This document shows, one piece after another, positions 22,241-30,721 of a DNA stretch of 64,000 nucleotides (the stretch's first letter is position 1; each line of letters opens with the position of its first letter). A model generated the notes under the pieces. That model did no database searches. It was not told the origin of the DNA and saw only the letters and a list, made by a program, of their open reading frames with translations. A program made the translations under genes and the position numbers. Source of the stretch: Idiomarina aquatica (GTDB taxonomy: Bacteria; Pseudomonadota; Gammaproteobacteria; Enterobacterales; Alteromonadaceae); NCBI RefSeq assembly GCF_004362895.1, contig NZ_SNXI01000002.1, forward strand, positions 228,453 through 292,452. Direction: 5' to 3'.

Positions 22241-23499
22241 TTAAAAGTATTCGTGACTGGCCCATACGTACGTTGAAGCTTGAATTAGACGGGCGAACCA
22301 TTAAAGATGTGAGTCGGGCGTTTGCTGCGCATATGGGGCAAACGCCCGAGCAACTTATCGATACGTCTCTCGACTCGATATTGACTGCCGCCTCGCGGTT
22401 GTACTTCTTATCCGCCCTGGACCCAAAGTTACGCCAAAATCTGGACTGTGAACAACACACGCTTTACTTAAAAACGCCGCTCGGCAGTTTGCCGTTTTTA
22501 ACATCGGCACATCCGCAACATGCTAACCAGGCCTTACTTGTTTTTATGCCGGCGGATCAACACCTGGTACTGCAACAACAACTGATCCAGGAGCGTGACT
22601 ATACCGAGAGCCTGAATCGTGATTTAAGTAGGCAACAACATCAGTTAATCGACCAGCGTAATCGCCAAAAAGAGTTGCTGGAAAAGCTCGAAAATACTAA
22701 CCATGAATTACTGCAAACCGAAAAGCTTGCCGCATTGGGCCAACTCGCTGCAGGTATCGCGCACGAAATTAACAATCCGGTTGGGTATATCCAGTCTAAC
22801 CTCAATAGCCTGGATCATTATCTCACGACATTACTGGCTATTTTAACGGACGCTAAAGGTGACGACATCAAGCAGCGTCTGGCAGCCGAGAACTTTGATT
22901 TTATCAAAGACGACCTGGTGGATTTGCTGAACGAGAGCCAACAAGGGGTGCAGCACATCACCAGTATCACGCAGGCGTTAACGCAATTTACCCGTGCCCC
23001 GGGCAAGGAGCAAACCTGCGAGTTGCATGATCAAATCAATACTACCCTGCGGGTCATCCATAACGAACTTAAAAATAAAGCTCATATACAGCGCCAATTC
23101 AGCCAAAGTCCGTTAAGGGTTAGGTTTGATCCGGCGCAGCTTAACCAAGTGATGATGAACCTGCTAATCAATGCCGCGCAGGCTATTGAACGGTTTGGCG
23201 AGATCAATATTGTCAGCGAAATTGACGGCAATTATGCCAAAGTCACGATAACCGACAGTGGCGCGGGTATGGATGAACATACCCTGAACCATGCGATAGA
23301 GCCGTTTTTTACCACCAAACCCGAGGGCGAAGGCACGGGGCTGGGGTTATCGCTGGTGTATAACATGATACGTCGGCATTTTGGCAAACTACAGATAGAC
23401 AGTGATGTCGGGCAGGGCACAACAGTGACTTTGTGGCTGCCGTTAGCACAGGAGTGTGACAATGACTCAGATAGCGAATCCGGAACAACAGCCCGGTAG
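22237..23499 (+). CDS. PAS sensor histidine kinase paired with the RsbQ-like hydrolase
   Basis: 420 residues, no membrane helix. The N-terminal PAS domain (about 10-115) has the motif SILTAASRLYFLSALDPKL seen in PAS domains encoded next to RsbQ-like hydrolases. A coiled coil (about 118-165) follows, then the H-box LAAGIAHEINNPVGYIQ with the phospho-accepting His, N-box VMMNLLINAAQAIE, DSGAGMDEHT and FFTTKPEGEGTGLGLSLVYN. All kinase motifs are intact. Soluble location and overlap with the hydrolase gene suggest that the hydrolase signals to this PAS domain. Confidence 0.9.
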   Translation: MIKSIRDWPIRTLKLELDGRTIKDVSRAFAAHMGQTPEQLIDTSLDSILTAASRLYFLSALDPKLRQNLDCEQHTLYLKTPLGSLPFLTSAHPQHANQALLVFMPADQHLVLQQQLIQERDYTESLNRDLSRQQHQLIDQRNRQKELLEKLENTNHELLQTEKLAALGQLAAGIAHEINNPVGYIQSNLNSLDHYLTTLLAILTDAKGDDIKQRLAAENFDFIKDDLVDLLNESQQGVQHITSITQALTQFTRAPGKEQTCELHDQINTTLRVIHNELKNKAHIQRQFSQSPLRVRFDPAQLNQVMMNLLINAAQAIERFGEINIVSEIDGNYAKVTITDSGAGMDEHTLNHAIEPFFTTKPEGEGTGLGLSLVYNMIRRHFGKLQIDSDVGQGTTVTLWLPLAQECDNDSDSESGTTAR

Positions 23500-25114
23500 C
23501 TCAACGATTGCTCGTGGCTACTGGTTTGCACTGGCCTGCATTAGCAGCGTTTGGGGTGGTTTAATTACATTGGGCGCGCTGCTGGATATGTTTGGGACCA
23601 GCACGCGGCTGATGTTAGCCGATGGTATTGTCACCTTATGTGTTGCCGCTTCAGGGTGGCTGATTTTACTCAGTGATCGGTTTAGACAACGACTCGGACT
23701 TGTTGACACCTGGTTGTGGCAATCGCTCGCCGTGCTTGCCGCAGTTATCAGTGCAGCTTTATTGCTCCAGGCATTCAGTACTAACCTGTTAGTATACAAC
23801 GCTGTGGTATGTGCTCAGCTAGCCATAGGTTTTGCGCTTTTACCCCATTTAAAAGCGGGCTATCACCAAGCGCAAGATACGATTTGGGTTTGGATTTATT
23901 TAACGCTGATATTACTGCTGGGCTTTGCCTGGCTAAATGTTGTTAATCGACCACTAGCTTCAGCCAGCATCCTTTATAATTCATTACCCGGCATTATTTT
24001 AGTCACCAGCTTTGCGCTTCTGACTGCAGCTGAAGTTATTCGCCAATTATTGCTGGCGCAAGCCGCTAAACCAACCGATGCAACGACATCGATTAATCAA
24101 CTCGACAATGATCTAGCCCGGTTACCCCTGCCGGTGTTACTGATTGATTACGAAGGCAAGGTTATTACCACAAATGGCTCAGGGCTGCGTTGGAATAGCG
24201 CTGAGGCCAGCACCCTGGTTGGTCGTCATATTCACTGCTGGTTAAGCGAGGACGATTGGCAAACGTTGCGTCTGAGTTTGCAGCGGCAACCTGATCACTT
24301 CAGTTACCGCACCCAGTGGATCAATGAGGATGGTAAGTGCGTTATTGATTTGAACATAAGTCGTCGTGGTGAATATTGGGTAGTACTGATTATTGAGCAA
24401 CAGGAGCTGTCACTGGTGCAACAGCAACTACAGCAGGTGGTTGTGGCGCGAGATAATCTTGGATATATCGTCGACCATCATCTGCAGCCACCCGTGCAGG
24501 CCATGCAGCAGCAACTGCTTGAGATTAGCGACCAGACCGACGACGCCGTTTGTAAAGAACGGCTGCAACAGTTATTAAGCGCGATGCGGCAGTGGTTGCG
24601 CTTGTTACAAGAAACCCAAGCTTATGTGTTACTTGATCGTCATCAGCTGCATGCCCGCAGCTGTAACCTCGAAGAGATTAGCCAGCAGGTGGGGACTGAA
24701 TACCACGAACGCCTGCAGCATTTACGCGCCTCATTGCAAATTAGCGTTAACCACCAAGCAGTTGGCGATGCAGGCCTGTTATATGAGCTGGCTAAGCAGT
24801 TGGTCAGTAACTCACTTAAGTTTAACTCCCCACAACGGCGGTTGCAGTTGCAAATTTATACGCAGCGCTTAGGAAGCAATAAAGTTGCCTGGTGCTTTGC
24901 CGATAACGGACAGGGTTTTAAAAACCACCATGCAAAACGCCTGTTAAAGCCGTTTAGTCGTGGTCAGGGAGTCGAAACCATAGCCGGTAGTGGCATGGGA
25001 TTGGCGCTGGTGGACAAAATTGTTGACTTACATCATGGAATGTTGACTATAGAGAGTTCGCCTGAACAGGGATGCTTAATTAAGGTGGTGCTGACGCAGG
25101 CCGCTGAAGGATAA
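23462..25114 (+). CDS. membrane-bound PAS histidine kinase
   Basis: 550 residues from ATG 23462 (CAGGAG 7 bases upstream), overlapping the previous gene by 38 bases. About six hydrophobic segments occupy residues 15-195. A PAS-like domain (about 215-320) follows, then a phytochrome-kinase-like dimerisation helix with VDHHLQPPVQAM, N-box YELAKQLVSNSLKFN, FADNGQGFKN and GSGMGLALVDKIVDLH. The H-box is unusual (HHLQPP) but keeps a His in register. A second kinase in the same operon may feed the same receiver as the first. Confidence 0.82.
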   Translation: MTQIANPEQQPGSSTIARGYWFALACISSVWGGLITLGALLDMFGTSTRLMLADGIVTLCVAASGWLILLSDRFRQRLGLVDTWLWQSLAVLAAVISAALLLQAFSTNLLVYNAVVCAQLAIGFALLPHLKAGYHQAQDTIWVWIYLTLILLLGFAWLNVVNRPLASASILYNSLPGIILVTSFALLTAAEVIRQLLLAQAAKPTDATTSINQLDNDLARLPLPVLLIDYEGKVITTNGSGLRWNSAEASTLVGRHIHCWLSEDDWQTLRLSLQRQPDHFSYRTQWINEDGKCVIDLNISRRGEYWVVLIIEQQELSLVQQQLQQVVVARDNLGYIVDHHLQPPVQAMQQQLLEISDQTDDAVCKERLQQLLSAMRQWLRLLQETQAYVLLDRHQLHARSCNLEEISQQVGTEYHERLQHLRASLQISVNHQAVGDAGLLYELAKQLVSNSLKFNSPQRRLQLQIYTQRLGSNKVAWCFADNGQGFKNHHAKRLLKPFSRGQGVETIAGSGMGLALVDKIVDLHHGMLTIESSPEQGCLIKVVLTQAAEG

Positions 25115-25117
25115 ACG

Positions 25118-27124
25118 ATGACATCTGATGCATTATTATTACAACTACTAGAAGATATGCCCTCGGCCGCATTGCTGGTCACACTAGAGCGAAAAATTCT
25201 GTATGCCAACCCGGCAGCAGAGTCAATGCTGATGCAAAGCGACATTGAGTTACGTGATCGTATTTTGCCATTAAACTTTGAGGCGGATTCGCTGTTGGGT
25301 GCGACTGGTACGTTGGCTTTGCCAAACGGCACTGAGCTTCCGGTTAGGCATTTTAATGTACCAACGTTTTGGCACGGCAACCCTGTGCGAATGGTACATT
25401 TAGAAGACGTATCCGCACTGCAGGGGCTGCAGGAAAAAGTTGCCAAGTTTGCTAATTATGACACGTTAACCGGCTTACCTAACCGCAGCCTGTTAGAAGA
25501 TCGCCTAAAACAGGCGTTCAACTTAGGCCAGCGAAACAGGGGCTGTCTGGCGGTGGTTTTTTTTGACCTCGACGGTTTCAAACCCATCAACGACACCCTG
25601 GGTCACGAGCTTGGTGATAAATTACTGCAAGCCGCTGCCGAGCGTTTTAAACAACACATTCGCCCTGGCGATACGTTAGCGCGTTTGGGTGGTGATGAGT
25701 TCGTGGTGGTATTGCCGGATTTAAGTCACCCCAGCGACGCGGCATTGGTTACAGAAAGGATGCTGGCATCTATTGCCGAGCCTTTTATTATTGATAACAA
25801 CGAGTTGCCAATTTCGGCCAGCGCCGGCATCGCCACCACCCAATTATATGATGAGCAACCGCTGCAGCTAGTGCGTCAGGCAGACATGGCGATGTTCGAG
25901 GCGAAAAAGCAGGGGCGCAATAATTATCAGTGGTTTGATCCCAAGTTGGATGAATCGACTAGCCGCACGCTGAAAATTCGTCATGCGCTCAAAGCGGGCA
26001 TTGAGCACAAGCAGTTTGAACTGCACTACCAGCCACAATTTGATTTAGCCAATAACGAAATTATCGGCTGCGAAGCCTTGGTGCGCTGGAACCATCCTAC
26101 CATGGGCATGATTTCGCCGGTCGAATTTATTTCAATTGCGGAAGATACCGGCCAAATCGTTACCCTGGGGCGTTGGATCCTGCGCAGGGCGTGTAAAGAT
26201 TTTGCTGAGCTACGTAATCGTATGCTCTCTGACGCGACGGTGTCGGTAAACATCTCGGCTATCCAGTTGTTGCGGCAGGAATTTGTTGGTGACGTGGAAA
26301 CTGCGCTGAAGGAATCGAAGTTACCCGCGCGCTGTTTAGTGCTGGAAATGACCGAGTCCGTGCTGGTAGAAAGCCCGCAGTTGGTCAGTCGTAAATTATC
26401 AGAACTTGAAGATTTAGGTGTGCACGTTGCTTTGGATGACTTTGGTACGGGCTACTCAAGCCTCAGTTATCTAAAAGACTTGGCGGTCGATTGGGTTAAG
26501 ATTGATCGTAGCTTTATTCAGGAGCTGACGCATGACAGCCAGAATGCCGCTATTACCGAACGCATTATCTCGATGGCGCACCACTTAAAGTTACAAGTGC
26601 TGGCAGAAGGTGTGGAGACCAGCGCGCAACGCGATTACTTGCGGCGGGCCAATTGCGATGCCATGCAGGGCTTTTTGATGGCCAAGCCCATGCCTAAACC
26701 AGCGTTAATTGAGTTTATTAACGACTACCAGGCGGATGCTGCCTTTGATGACGAACGGGAAGCGCGGACGTTGTTGATTGTGGATGACGAGGAGAACGTG
26801 CACAAATCACTGCGGCGCTTATTGATGCGGGATGGGTACCATATTCTGACGGCATCAGGGGTTAACGAAGCCTTTGATTTACTCGCGCAAAACCGCGTCG
26901 ATGTGGTGTTATCCGATCACCGCATGCCGCAAATGCAGGGCGTCGACTTTTTAACGCATGTGCGCTCAATGTATCCGCACACAGCCCGAATAGTGCTGAC
27001 CGCCTATCAAGATGAGGAAGTACTGTCGAAGGCATTAAACGAAGGCGAAGTATTTCGCTTTTTAACCAAGCCTTGGGACGACGAAAAAATACGCCAGGCG
27101 GTGAGGGCGGCGCTAGCCAGCTAG
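25118..27124 (+). CDS. PAS-GGDEF-EAL-receiver protein (c-di-GMP turnover)
   Basis: 668 residues: PAS-like (about 5-105), GGDEF (about 115-275), EAL (about 285-540), receiver (about 550-668). The cyclase motif RLGGDEFVVVL is intact and preceded by the product-inhibition site RPGD. The EAL catalytic residues are present (GCEALVRWNHP, VNISAIQL, LEMTESVL, LDDFGTGYSS, KIDRSF, VLAEGVET, MQGFLMAKP), so both activities are possible. A C-terminal receiver is rare in this arrangement; it has LIVDDEENVH, phospho-acceptor VLSDHRMPQ, a Thr in VLTAYQD and Lys in FLTKPW. The two upstream kinases are obvious partners. Confidence 0.92.
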   Translation: MTSDALLLQLLEDMPSAALLVTLERKILYANPAAESMLMQSDIELRDRILPLNFEADSLLGATGTLALPNGTELPVRHFNVPTFWHGNPVRMVHLEDVSALQGLQEKVAKFANYDTLTGLPNRSLLEDRLKQAFNLGQRNRGCLAVVFFDLDGFKPINDTLGHELGDKLLQAAAERFKQHIRPGDTLARLGGDEFVVVLPDLSHPSDAALVTERMLASIAEPFIIDNNELPISASAGIATTQLYDEQPLQLVRQADMAMFEAKKQGRNNYQWFDPKLDESTSRTLKIRHALKAGIEHKQFELHYQPQFDLANNEIIGCEALVRWNHPTMGMISPVEFISIAEDTGQIVTLGRWILRRACKDFAELRNRMLSDATVSVNISAIQLLRQEFVGDVETALKESKLPARCLVLEMTESVLVESPQLVSRKLSELEDLGVHVALDDFGTGYSSLSYLKDLAVDWVKIDRSFIQELTHDSQNAAITERIISMAHHLKLQVLAEGVETSAQRDYLRRANCDAMQGFLMAKPMPKPALIEFINDYQADAAFDDEREARTLLIVDDEENVHKSLRRLLMRDGYHILTASGVNEAFDLLAQNRVDVVLSDHRMPQMQGVDFLTHVRSMYPHTARIVLTAYQDEEVLSKALNEGEVFRFLTKPWDDEKIRQAVRAALAS

Positions 27125-27400
27125 CCGACAGCTGGCGCTGCTTGGCGCGGCCTGCGGCCGCTTGTTTGGCGGCGCGTGCTTCGCCGCGCCTTGCTGGGCA
27201 CTCGCGTTGCTCGTTTGCCTGGCGGCGCTGCGCGCCTTGCTAAACCGGGCTCGTGCTTCGCACTCGCTTTATTCCCAATCCTGCGGTGCGTTCGGCTTCG
27301 CCCGCGGATACACAGGCCTCCCGTCGACTGCGGGCTCGCCCCGCCGGTGCGTTCGGCTCCGCCTCTCTAAACCGACGGCTACTTACGATATGCAAAGGTT
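27125..27400. repeat. mini-hairpin array, left arm of inverted repeat around tRNA-Arg
   Basis: Spacers of the TTGCTGGGC / TTGTTTGGC type separate palindromes such as GCGGCCTGCGGCCGC and GGCGCGTGCTTCGCCGCGCC. From about 27189 to 27400 this stretch is closely matched, as reverse complement, by 27692-27910, including a 50-base identical core starting TTGCTGGGCACTCGCGTTGC. No gene is seen between 27125 and the tRNA. Confidence 0.8.
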
Positions 27401-27464
27401 CTGCTACGACTGCAGAGCCATCTCATTTTTTGTGTTTGGACGTTGAATTCTTTTCAGGTGTGAG

Positions 27465-27541
27465 TGGCGTTCCCGGCAGGAGTCGAACCTGCGACCTGCC
27501 GCTTAGGAGGCGGCTGCTCTATCCTGCTGAGCTACGGGAAC
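27465..27541 (-). tRNA. tRNA-Arg (anticodon CCU)
   Basis: The reverse strand reads GTTCCCG TA GCTC ... GAGC, anticodon arm GCCGC-CTCCTAA-GCGGC, T arm with GGTTCGA, CGGGAAC, discriminator G and encoded CCA. The 7-bp acceptor stem is perfect. Anticodon CCT reads AGG codons. The 77-base gene sits alone, between the arms of a long inverted repeat. Confidence 0.95.
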
Positions 27542-27691
27542 ACGGCGCGAATTATGCCACCCAGGCAGGATGAGAGCAAGGTGGACATATCAACCCTCGG
27601 CGCCTTGAATGCCTTTTTGCATGAATTCAACACCCTCACCGTAAAAATGAAATGGCGCTCGCGATGAAGAGGGCCTCTTGCATATCGTAAG

Positions 27692-27930
27692 TAACCGCCG
27701 GTTTAGAGAGGCGGAGCCGAACGCACCGGCGGGCGAGCCCGCAGTCGACGGGAAGTCTGTTTATCCGCGAGCGCAGCCGAACGTACCGGCGGGGCGAAAC
27801 CCGCAGCCGACGGGAAGCCAACAACATAAAGCGAGTGCGAAGCACGAGTCAAGCTTAGCAAGGCGCGCAGCGCCGCCAGGCAAACGAGCAACGCGAGTGC
27901 CCAGCAAGCCGCCGAAGGCGGCGCCTAGCG
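27692..27930. repeat. mini-hairpin array, right arm of inverted repeat around tRNA-Arg
   Basis: Reverse-complement copy of most of 27189-27400, with spacers CCAGCAAG and GCCTAGCG. Its last GCCTAGCG contains, on the minus strand, the TAG stop codon of flgT (27925-27927). The stretch 27542-27691 between the tRNA and this arm holds nothing I recognise. Confidence 0.8.
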
Positions 27931-29091
27931 CTCTACCGGAATAACCCAGTCGTTAACCTGCACGTTGGTCAGAATACCGTCGCCGTTTAATTCGGCCACG
28001 GCGGTGTTGTGCTGTACCTGGGTAACTTCAACGGTAAACTCACTTACCTGCCATTTTTGCCGGTAAAGACCTTCGTTATCAACAAAGTTTGATGGGTGTA
28101 CCACCTTTAACTGATCGCCAACACGCACGCCATGTTGTTCGCCCAGGTTAAATTGAATTTGATTGTCCTGTTGCCAGACAATCCGGCCACGAGTGGGTTT
28201 ACAACGTAATTGATCGCGCACGCCGGCGGCTAGATCTTCAATGCCTGTCATCAGTGCCGCACCAAAGGGCTTATCCCAGAACTCATTAGCGGCAACGTCA
28301 ACAGCTTCATTGCGGTCGTAGGTCCAGGCCTCGATATCATTGACCCGGGCGCGGGTCAGTAATTCACCACTGCTGGCATTTAAAAGGTACAAGGTCAGCG
28401 CATAGTTGCGGCGGTAATCTGAATCCAGGTAACCCCAGCCGCGTTCAATTTCAACCATAGACAAATCATCGAATAGGCCAAACACCACATACTGGCTGTC
28501 ATTTGCCATGCCGATTTCGCGCGCCATCACGCCCAAATGTTCCAGGTTAAGCTGGTTTAACGCGTCATTAAGGCCGGTATTACGCGACAGCGTGTGGCTT
28601 ACAAAAATACGGTCGCTGCGGCTGGCTATTTCGCGTGTCAGGCGATCGGCGGCGACTTTACCTAACGACCATACTTGCCCAAACGCACCATGTTCGCGGT
28701 TACTGAGTTCAAAGGGCACAACCGTTAACGCGACCTTGTAATTATCCGCCTGACAGGAATTATCACGGTTCCAGATTTCGGCCTGTAGCACAACAAACAT
28801 GCGGTCGCCGCGGACTTCTTCACGGATAATATTGACGCGCTCGACATCGCCGGTGGCGCTGACCTGGGTTTGGTTGGTACTGAGCACGCCGTCAACAATG
28901 GACTGAACGCTGGAAATTGAACTGCCGGTCATTAGCAGCGCCTGCTGCAGTGCGTTTTCTATCGCGCGTTTACGTGCGGCATCGGTGTCGCCGTTAACAA
29001 TGCGCGCACTGCCCTGAGCTTCGACGACGCGCGCCTCGGCCGTAACGGCAAACACCAAAACTAACGCCAGAAGTATGATTTTCCAGTTCAT
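27925..29091 (-). CDS. flgT: flagellar assembly protein FlgT (H-ring)
   Basis: 388 residues with signal peptide MNWKIILLALVLVFAVTAEA. The N-terminal domain (about 20-110) has VVEAQGSARIVNGDTDAARK and RAIENALQQALLMTGSS, the middle domain (about 115-290) includes YVVFGLFDDLSMVE, and the C-terminal SH3-like domain has NLGEQHGVRVGDQLKVVHP. This is the FlgT three-domain layout. In Vibrio FlgT builds the H ring around the LP ring and helps recruit the T ring for sodium-driven motors. It follows flgP by 76 bases. Confidence 0.9.
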   Translation of the reverse strand: MNWKIILLALVLVFAVTAEARVVEAQGSARIVNGDTDAARKRAIENALQQALLMTGSSISSVQSIVDGVLSTNQTQVSATGDVERVNIIREEVRGDRMFVVLQAEIWNRDNSCQADNYKVALTVVPFELSNREHGAFGQVWSLGKVAADRLTREIASRSDRIFVSHTLSRNTGLNDALNQLNLEHLGVMAREIGMANDSQYVVFGLFDDLSMVEIERGWGYLDSDYRRNYALTLYLLNASSGELLTRARVNDIEAWTYDRNEAVDVAANEFWDKPFGAALMTGIEDLAAGVRDQLRCKPTRGRIVWQQDNQIQFNLGEQHGVRVGDQLKVVHPSNFVDNEGLYRQKWQVSEFTVEVTQVQHNTAVAELNGDGILTNVQVNDWVIPVER

Positions 29092-29167
29092 TCACTACCC
29101 GCTTGACAGAATTTTGTCGGTATTTATTAACTGAACTGACAGAAGCAAAAAACGTACCACTAAGAAC

Positions 29168-29644
29168 TTAGTAATAAACTACCCGTTTAATTTTCTGCTG
29201 GCGGCTAGTGCTTTGGTAAATGCGGTGCACCTTCTGAAAGTCCAACTTCAGTTCAGTGGCATAATACTCGCCGACGGTATAGGTGCGAATAACCTCGGCA
29301 CCACGGATAACACCATCGACCGAGGCCTGGAAGGTATCGTTAGTCAGCGCCCAATTTTCCACTGAACTGCCGCCGGCAATACGTTGCCCGTACACTTGCT
29401 CGGCCAACTCGCGGTAGGCTGCTAACTTGGATGCACGCATCGCGGCTAAGTCTTTGTGCTCCTGGTTATCACCAGGTTGATCTGCAATAGGTGCGTAGCC
29501 AACCGCGGTTAGTACCGGGAATTGATCCGGGGTTTCGGTTTCCCATTCCACGTGTTGCTGGTCGTAAGCCAAATTGTAATAAGCACTGCAGCCGGATAAC
29601 AGCATGGATGCGGCAATGGCGAATGTAGCAGCGTATCGTTTCAT
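29168..29644 (-). CDS. flgP: flagellar outer membrane lipoprotein FlgP
   Basis: 158 residues from the ATG at 29644; a longer frame exists but would destroy the lipoprotein signal. Lipobox LLSGC places the lipidated Cys at about residue 19. The LPP20-type domain has LTAVGYAPIADQ, then MRASKLAAYRELAEQVYGQRI and DGVIRGAEVIRTYTVGEYYATELKL. FlgP is an outer-membrane-associated protein needed for motility in Vibrio and forms basal disks in Campylobacter. A sigma28-like promoter lies just upstream on the same strand. Confidence 0.9.
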   Translation of the reverse strand: MKRYAATFAIAASMLLSGCSAYYNLAYDQQHVEWETETPDQFPVLTAVGYAPIADQPGDNQEHKDLAAMRASKLAAYRELAEQVYGQRIAGGSSVENWALTNDTFQASVDGVIRGAEVIRTYTVGEYYATELKLDFQKVHRIYQSTSRQQKIKRVVYY

Positions 29645-29689
29645 GACAACCTCGTCGTATTTGCGGTAACACCTTACGTGATACCTGCT

Positions 29690-29716
29690 ATAACGGCAGC
29701 AGCACAAAAATCTTTA
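29690..29716 (-). promoter_or_regulatory. sigma28-like promoter of flgP-flgT
   Basis: On the minus strand the -35 TAAAGATT (29709-29716), 11 bases and -10 GCCGTTAT (29690-29697) fit the sigma28 consensus at six of eight -10 positions. Confidence 0.55.
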
Positions 29717-29732
29717 GGTGCAAGTAGCCACC

Positions 29733-30602
29733 TTAAAGACTAAACTTCTGCAACAGCTTAATCACCATCGGATGCTGAAACGGCCGCTTAAGCGTAATCG
29801 CATAAAACTGCTCATACACATTAGGTAGCTGCAAATAACGCGTCAACTGGCCGGAATTTAGCTCGTCCCGCACAACCACGTCGGGGATCACTGCCAACGC
29901 ACCGGTATCGCGGGTCAGCAGCCGTAACATGGCCATGTCATCAGCCTCGGCCAGAATAATCGGCTGCCAATTATACTCAGCACTGAGCATGTCAAACGCC
30001 GATCGCAGCGATAGGTTTTCCGGCGGTAATACCCAATGCCGGCCAATTAACGCATCAGAGGTCAGCGCATCAATGCCAAGCCCGGGTGGGCCAATCAATG
30101 ATACCGGCTGACGCGCCAGTAACCGACTTTGCCATAATTGTTTGTCACCGCCGCGCACATTGGTATTGGCCAGCGCAATATCAATTTGGTGATTAGCTAG
30201 CTCAGTAAATAGCTGATCCGGCGTCATCGAGTGCAGACGGTAATGCACTTGCTGCTGATGCACCAGGTCACTGATAAAGGCCTCGACAAAGTTACGCGAC
30301 ATCGTCGAGGCATGACCAATACGGATAACCGCAGGCTGCGATGACGAGCCGTCCTTGATTTGCTGCACCAGACTTTCGCCCTCGGCAAAAATGCGGTCCG
30401 CATGTTGTTTGGCAATATGACCGGCTTGCGTCAACACCAGTTGTCGTCCCCGACGTTCGAATAACGGTGTCCCCAGCCAATCTTCCAGCTGTTTAATTTG
30501 CGACGATAATGCCGATTGCGACACATGCAGCTTTTGTGCGGTCTGGGTTAAATGGCCACTATCGGCAACATGCCAAAAATAAAATAAGTGCTTATAATTC
30601 AC
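29733..30602 (-). CDS. LysR family regulator, divergent from dabBA
   Basis: 289 residues. The N-terminal winged helix-turn-helix is NhaR-like: MNYKHLFYFWHVADSGHLTQ, then QKLHVSQSALSSQIKQLEDW and LFERRGRQLVLTQAG. The effector domain (about 90-289) has the usual two-lobed LysR fold. It is transcribed away from the dabB-dabA genes, with a perfect 8-base-arm palindrome in the 119-base gap, so it most likely controls the bicarbonate transporter; LysR proteins do this for carbon uptake genes in several autotrophs. The inducer is unknown. Confidence 0.9.
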   Translation of the reverse strand: MNYKHLFYFWHVADSGHLTQTAQKLHVSQSALSSQIKQLEDWLGTPLFERRGRQLVLTQAGHIAKQHADRIFAEGESLVQQIKDGSSSQPAVIRIGHASTMSRNFVEAFISDLVHQQQVHYRLHSMTPDQLFTELANHQIDIALANTNVRGGDKQLWQSRLLARQPVSLIGPPGLGIDALTSDALIGRHWVLPPENLSLRSAFDMLSAEYNWQPIILAEADDMAMLRLLTRDTGALAVIPDVVVRDELNSGQLTRYLQLPNVYEQFYAITLKRPFQHPMVIKLLQKFSL

Positions 30603-30617
30603 GCGAGCCTCTTAAAT

Positions 30618-30634
30618 GTTCTTTTAAAAAGAAC
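30618..30634. promoter_or_regulatory. palindrome between the LysR gene and dabB, likely operator
   Basis: GTTCTTTT-A-AAAAGAAC is a perfect palindrome with 8-base arms, 15 bases from the LysR start and 87 from dabB. It is a natural candidate LysR binding site. Confidence 0.5.
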
Positions 30635-30721
30635 GAATTGTTAGTTTATATCTATTTTACTTAACATTGTCCAGCCGCCACACTACCCAAGTTAATTATT
30701 TGGTAATACGTAGGACGGGGT

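Noticed and set aside
27125..27930. Inverted repeat around the tRNA as an insertion sequence or integrative element
   Set aside because: There is no transposase or integrase, and no target duplication is visible. The arms consist of the same hairpin modules seen elsewhere.
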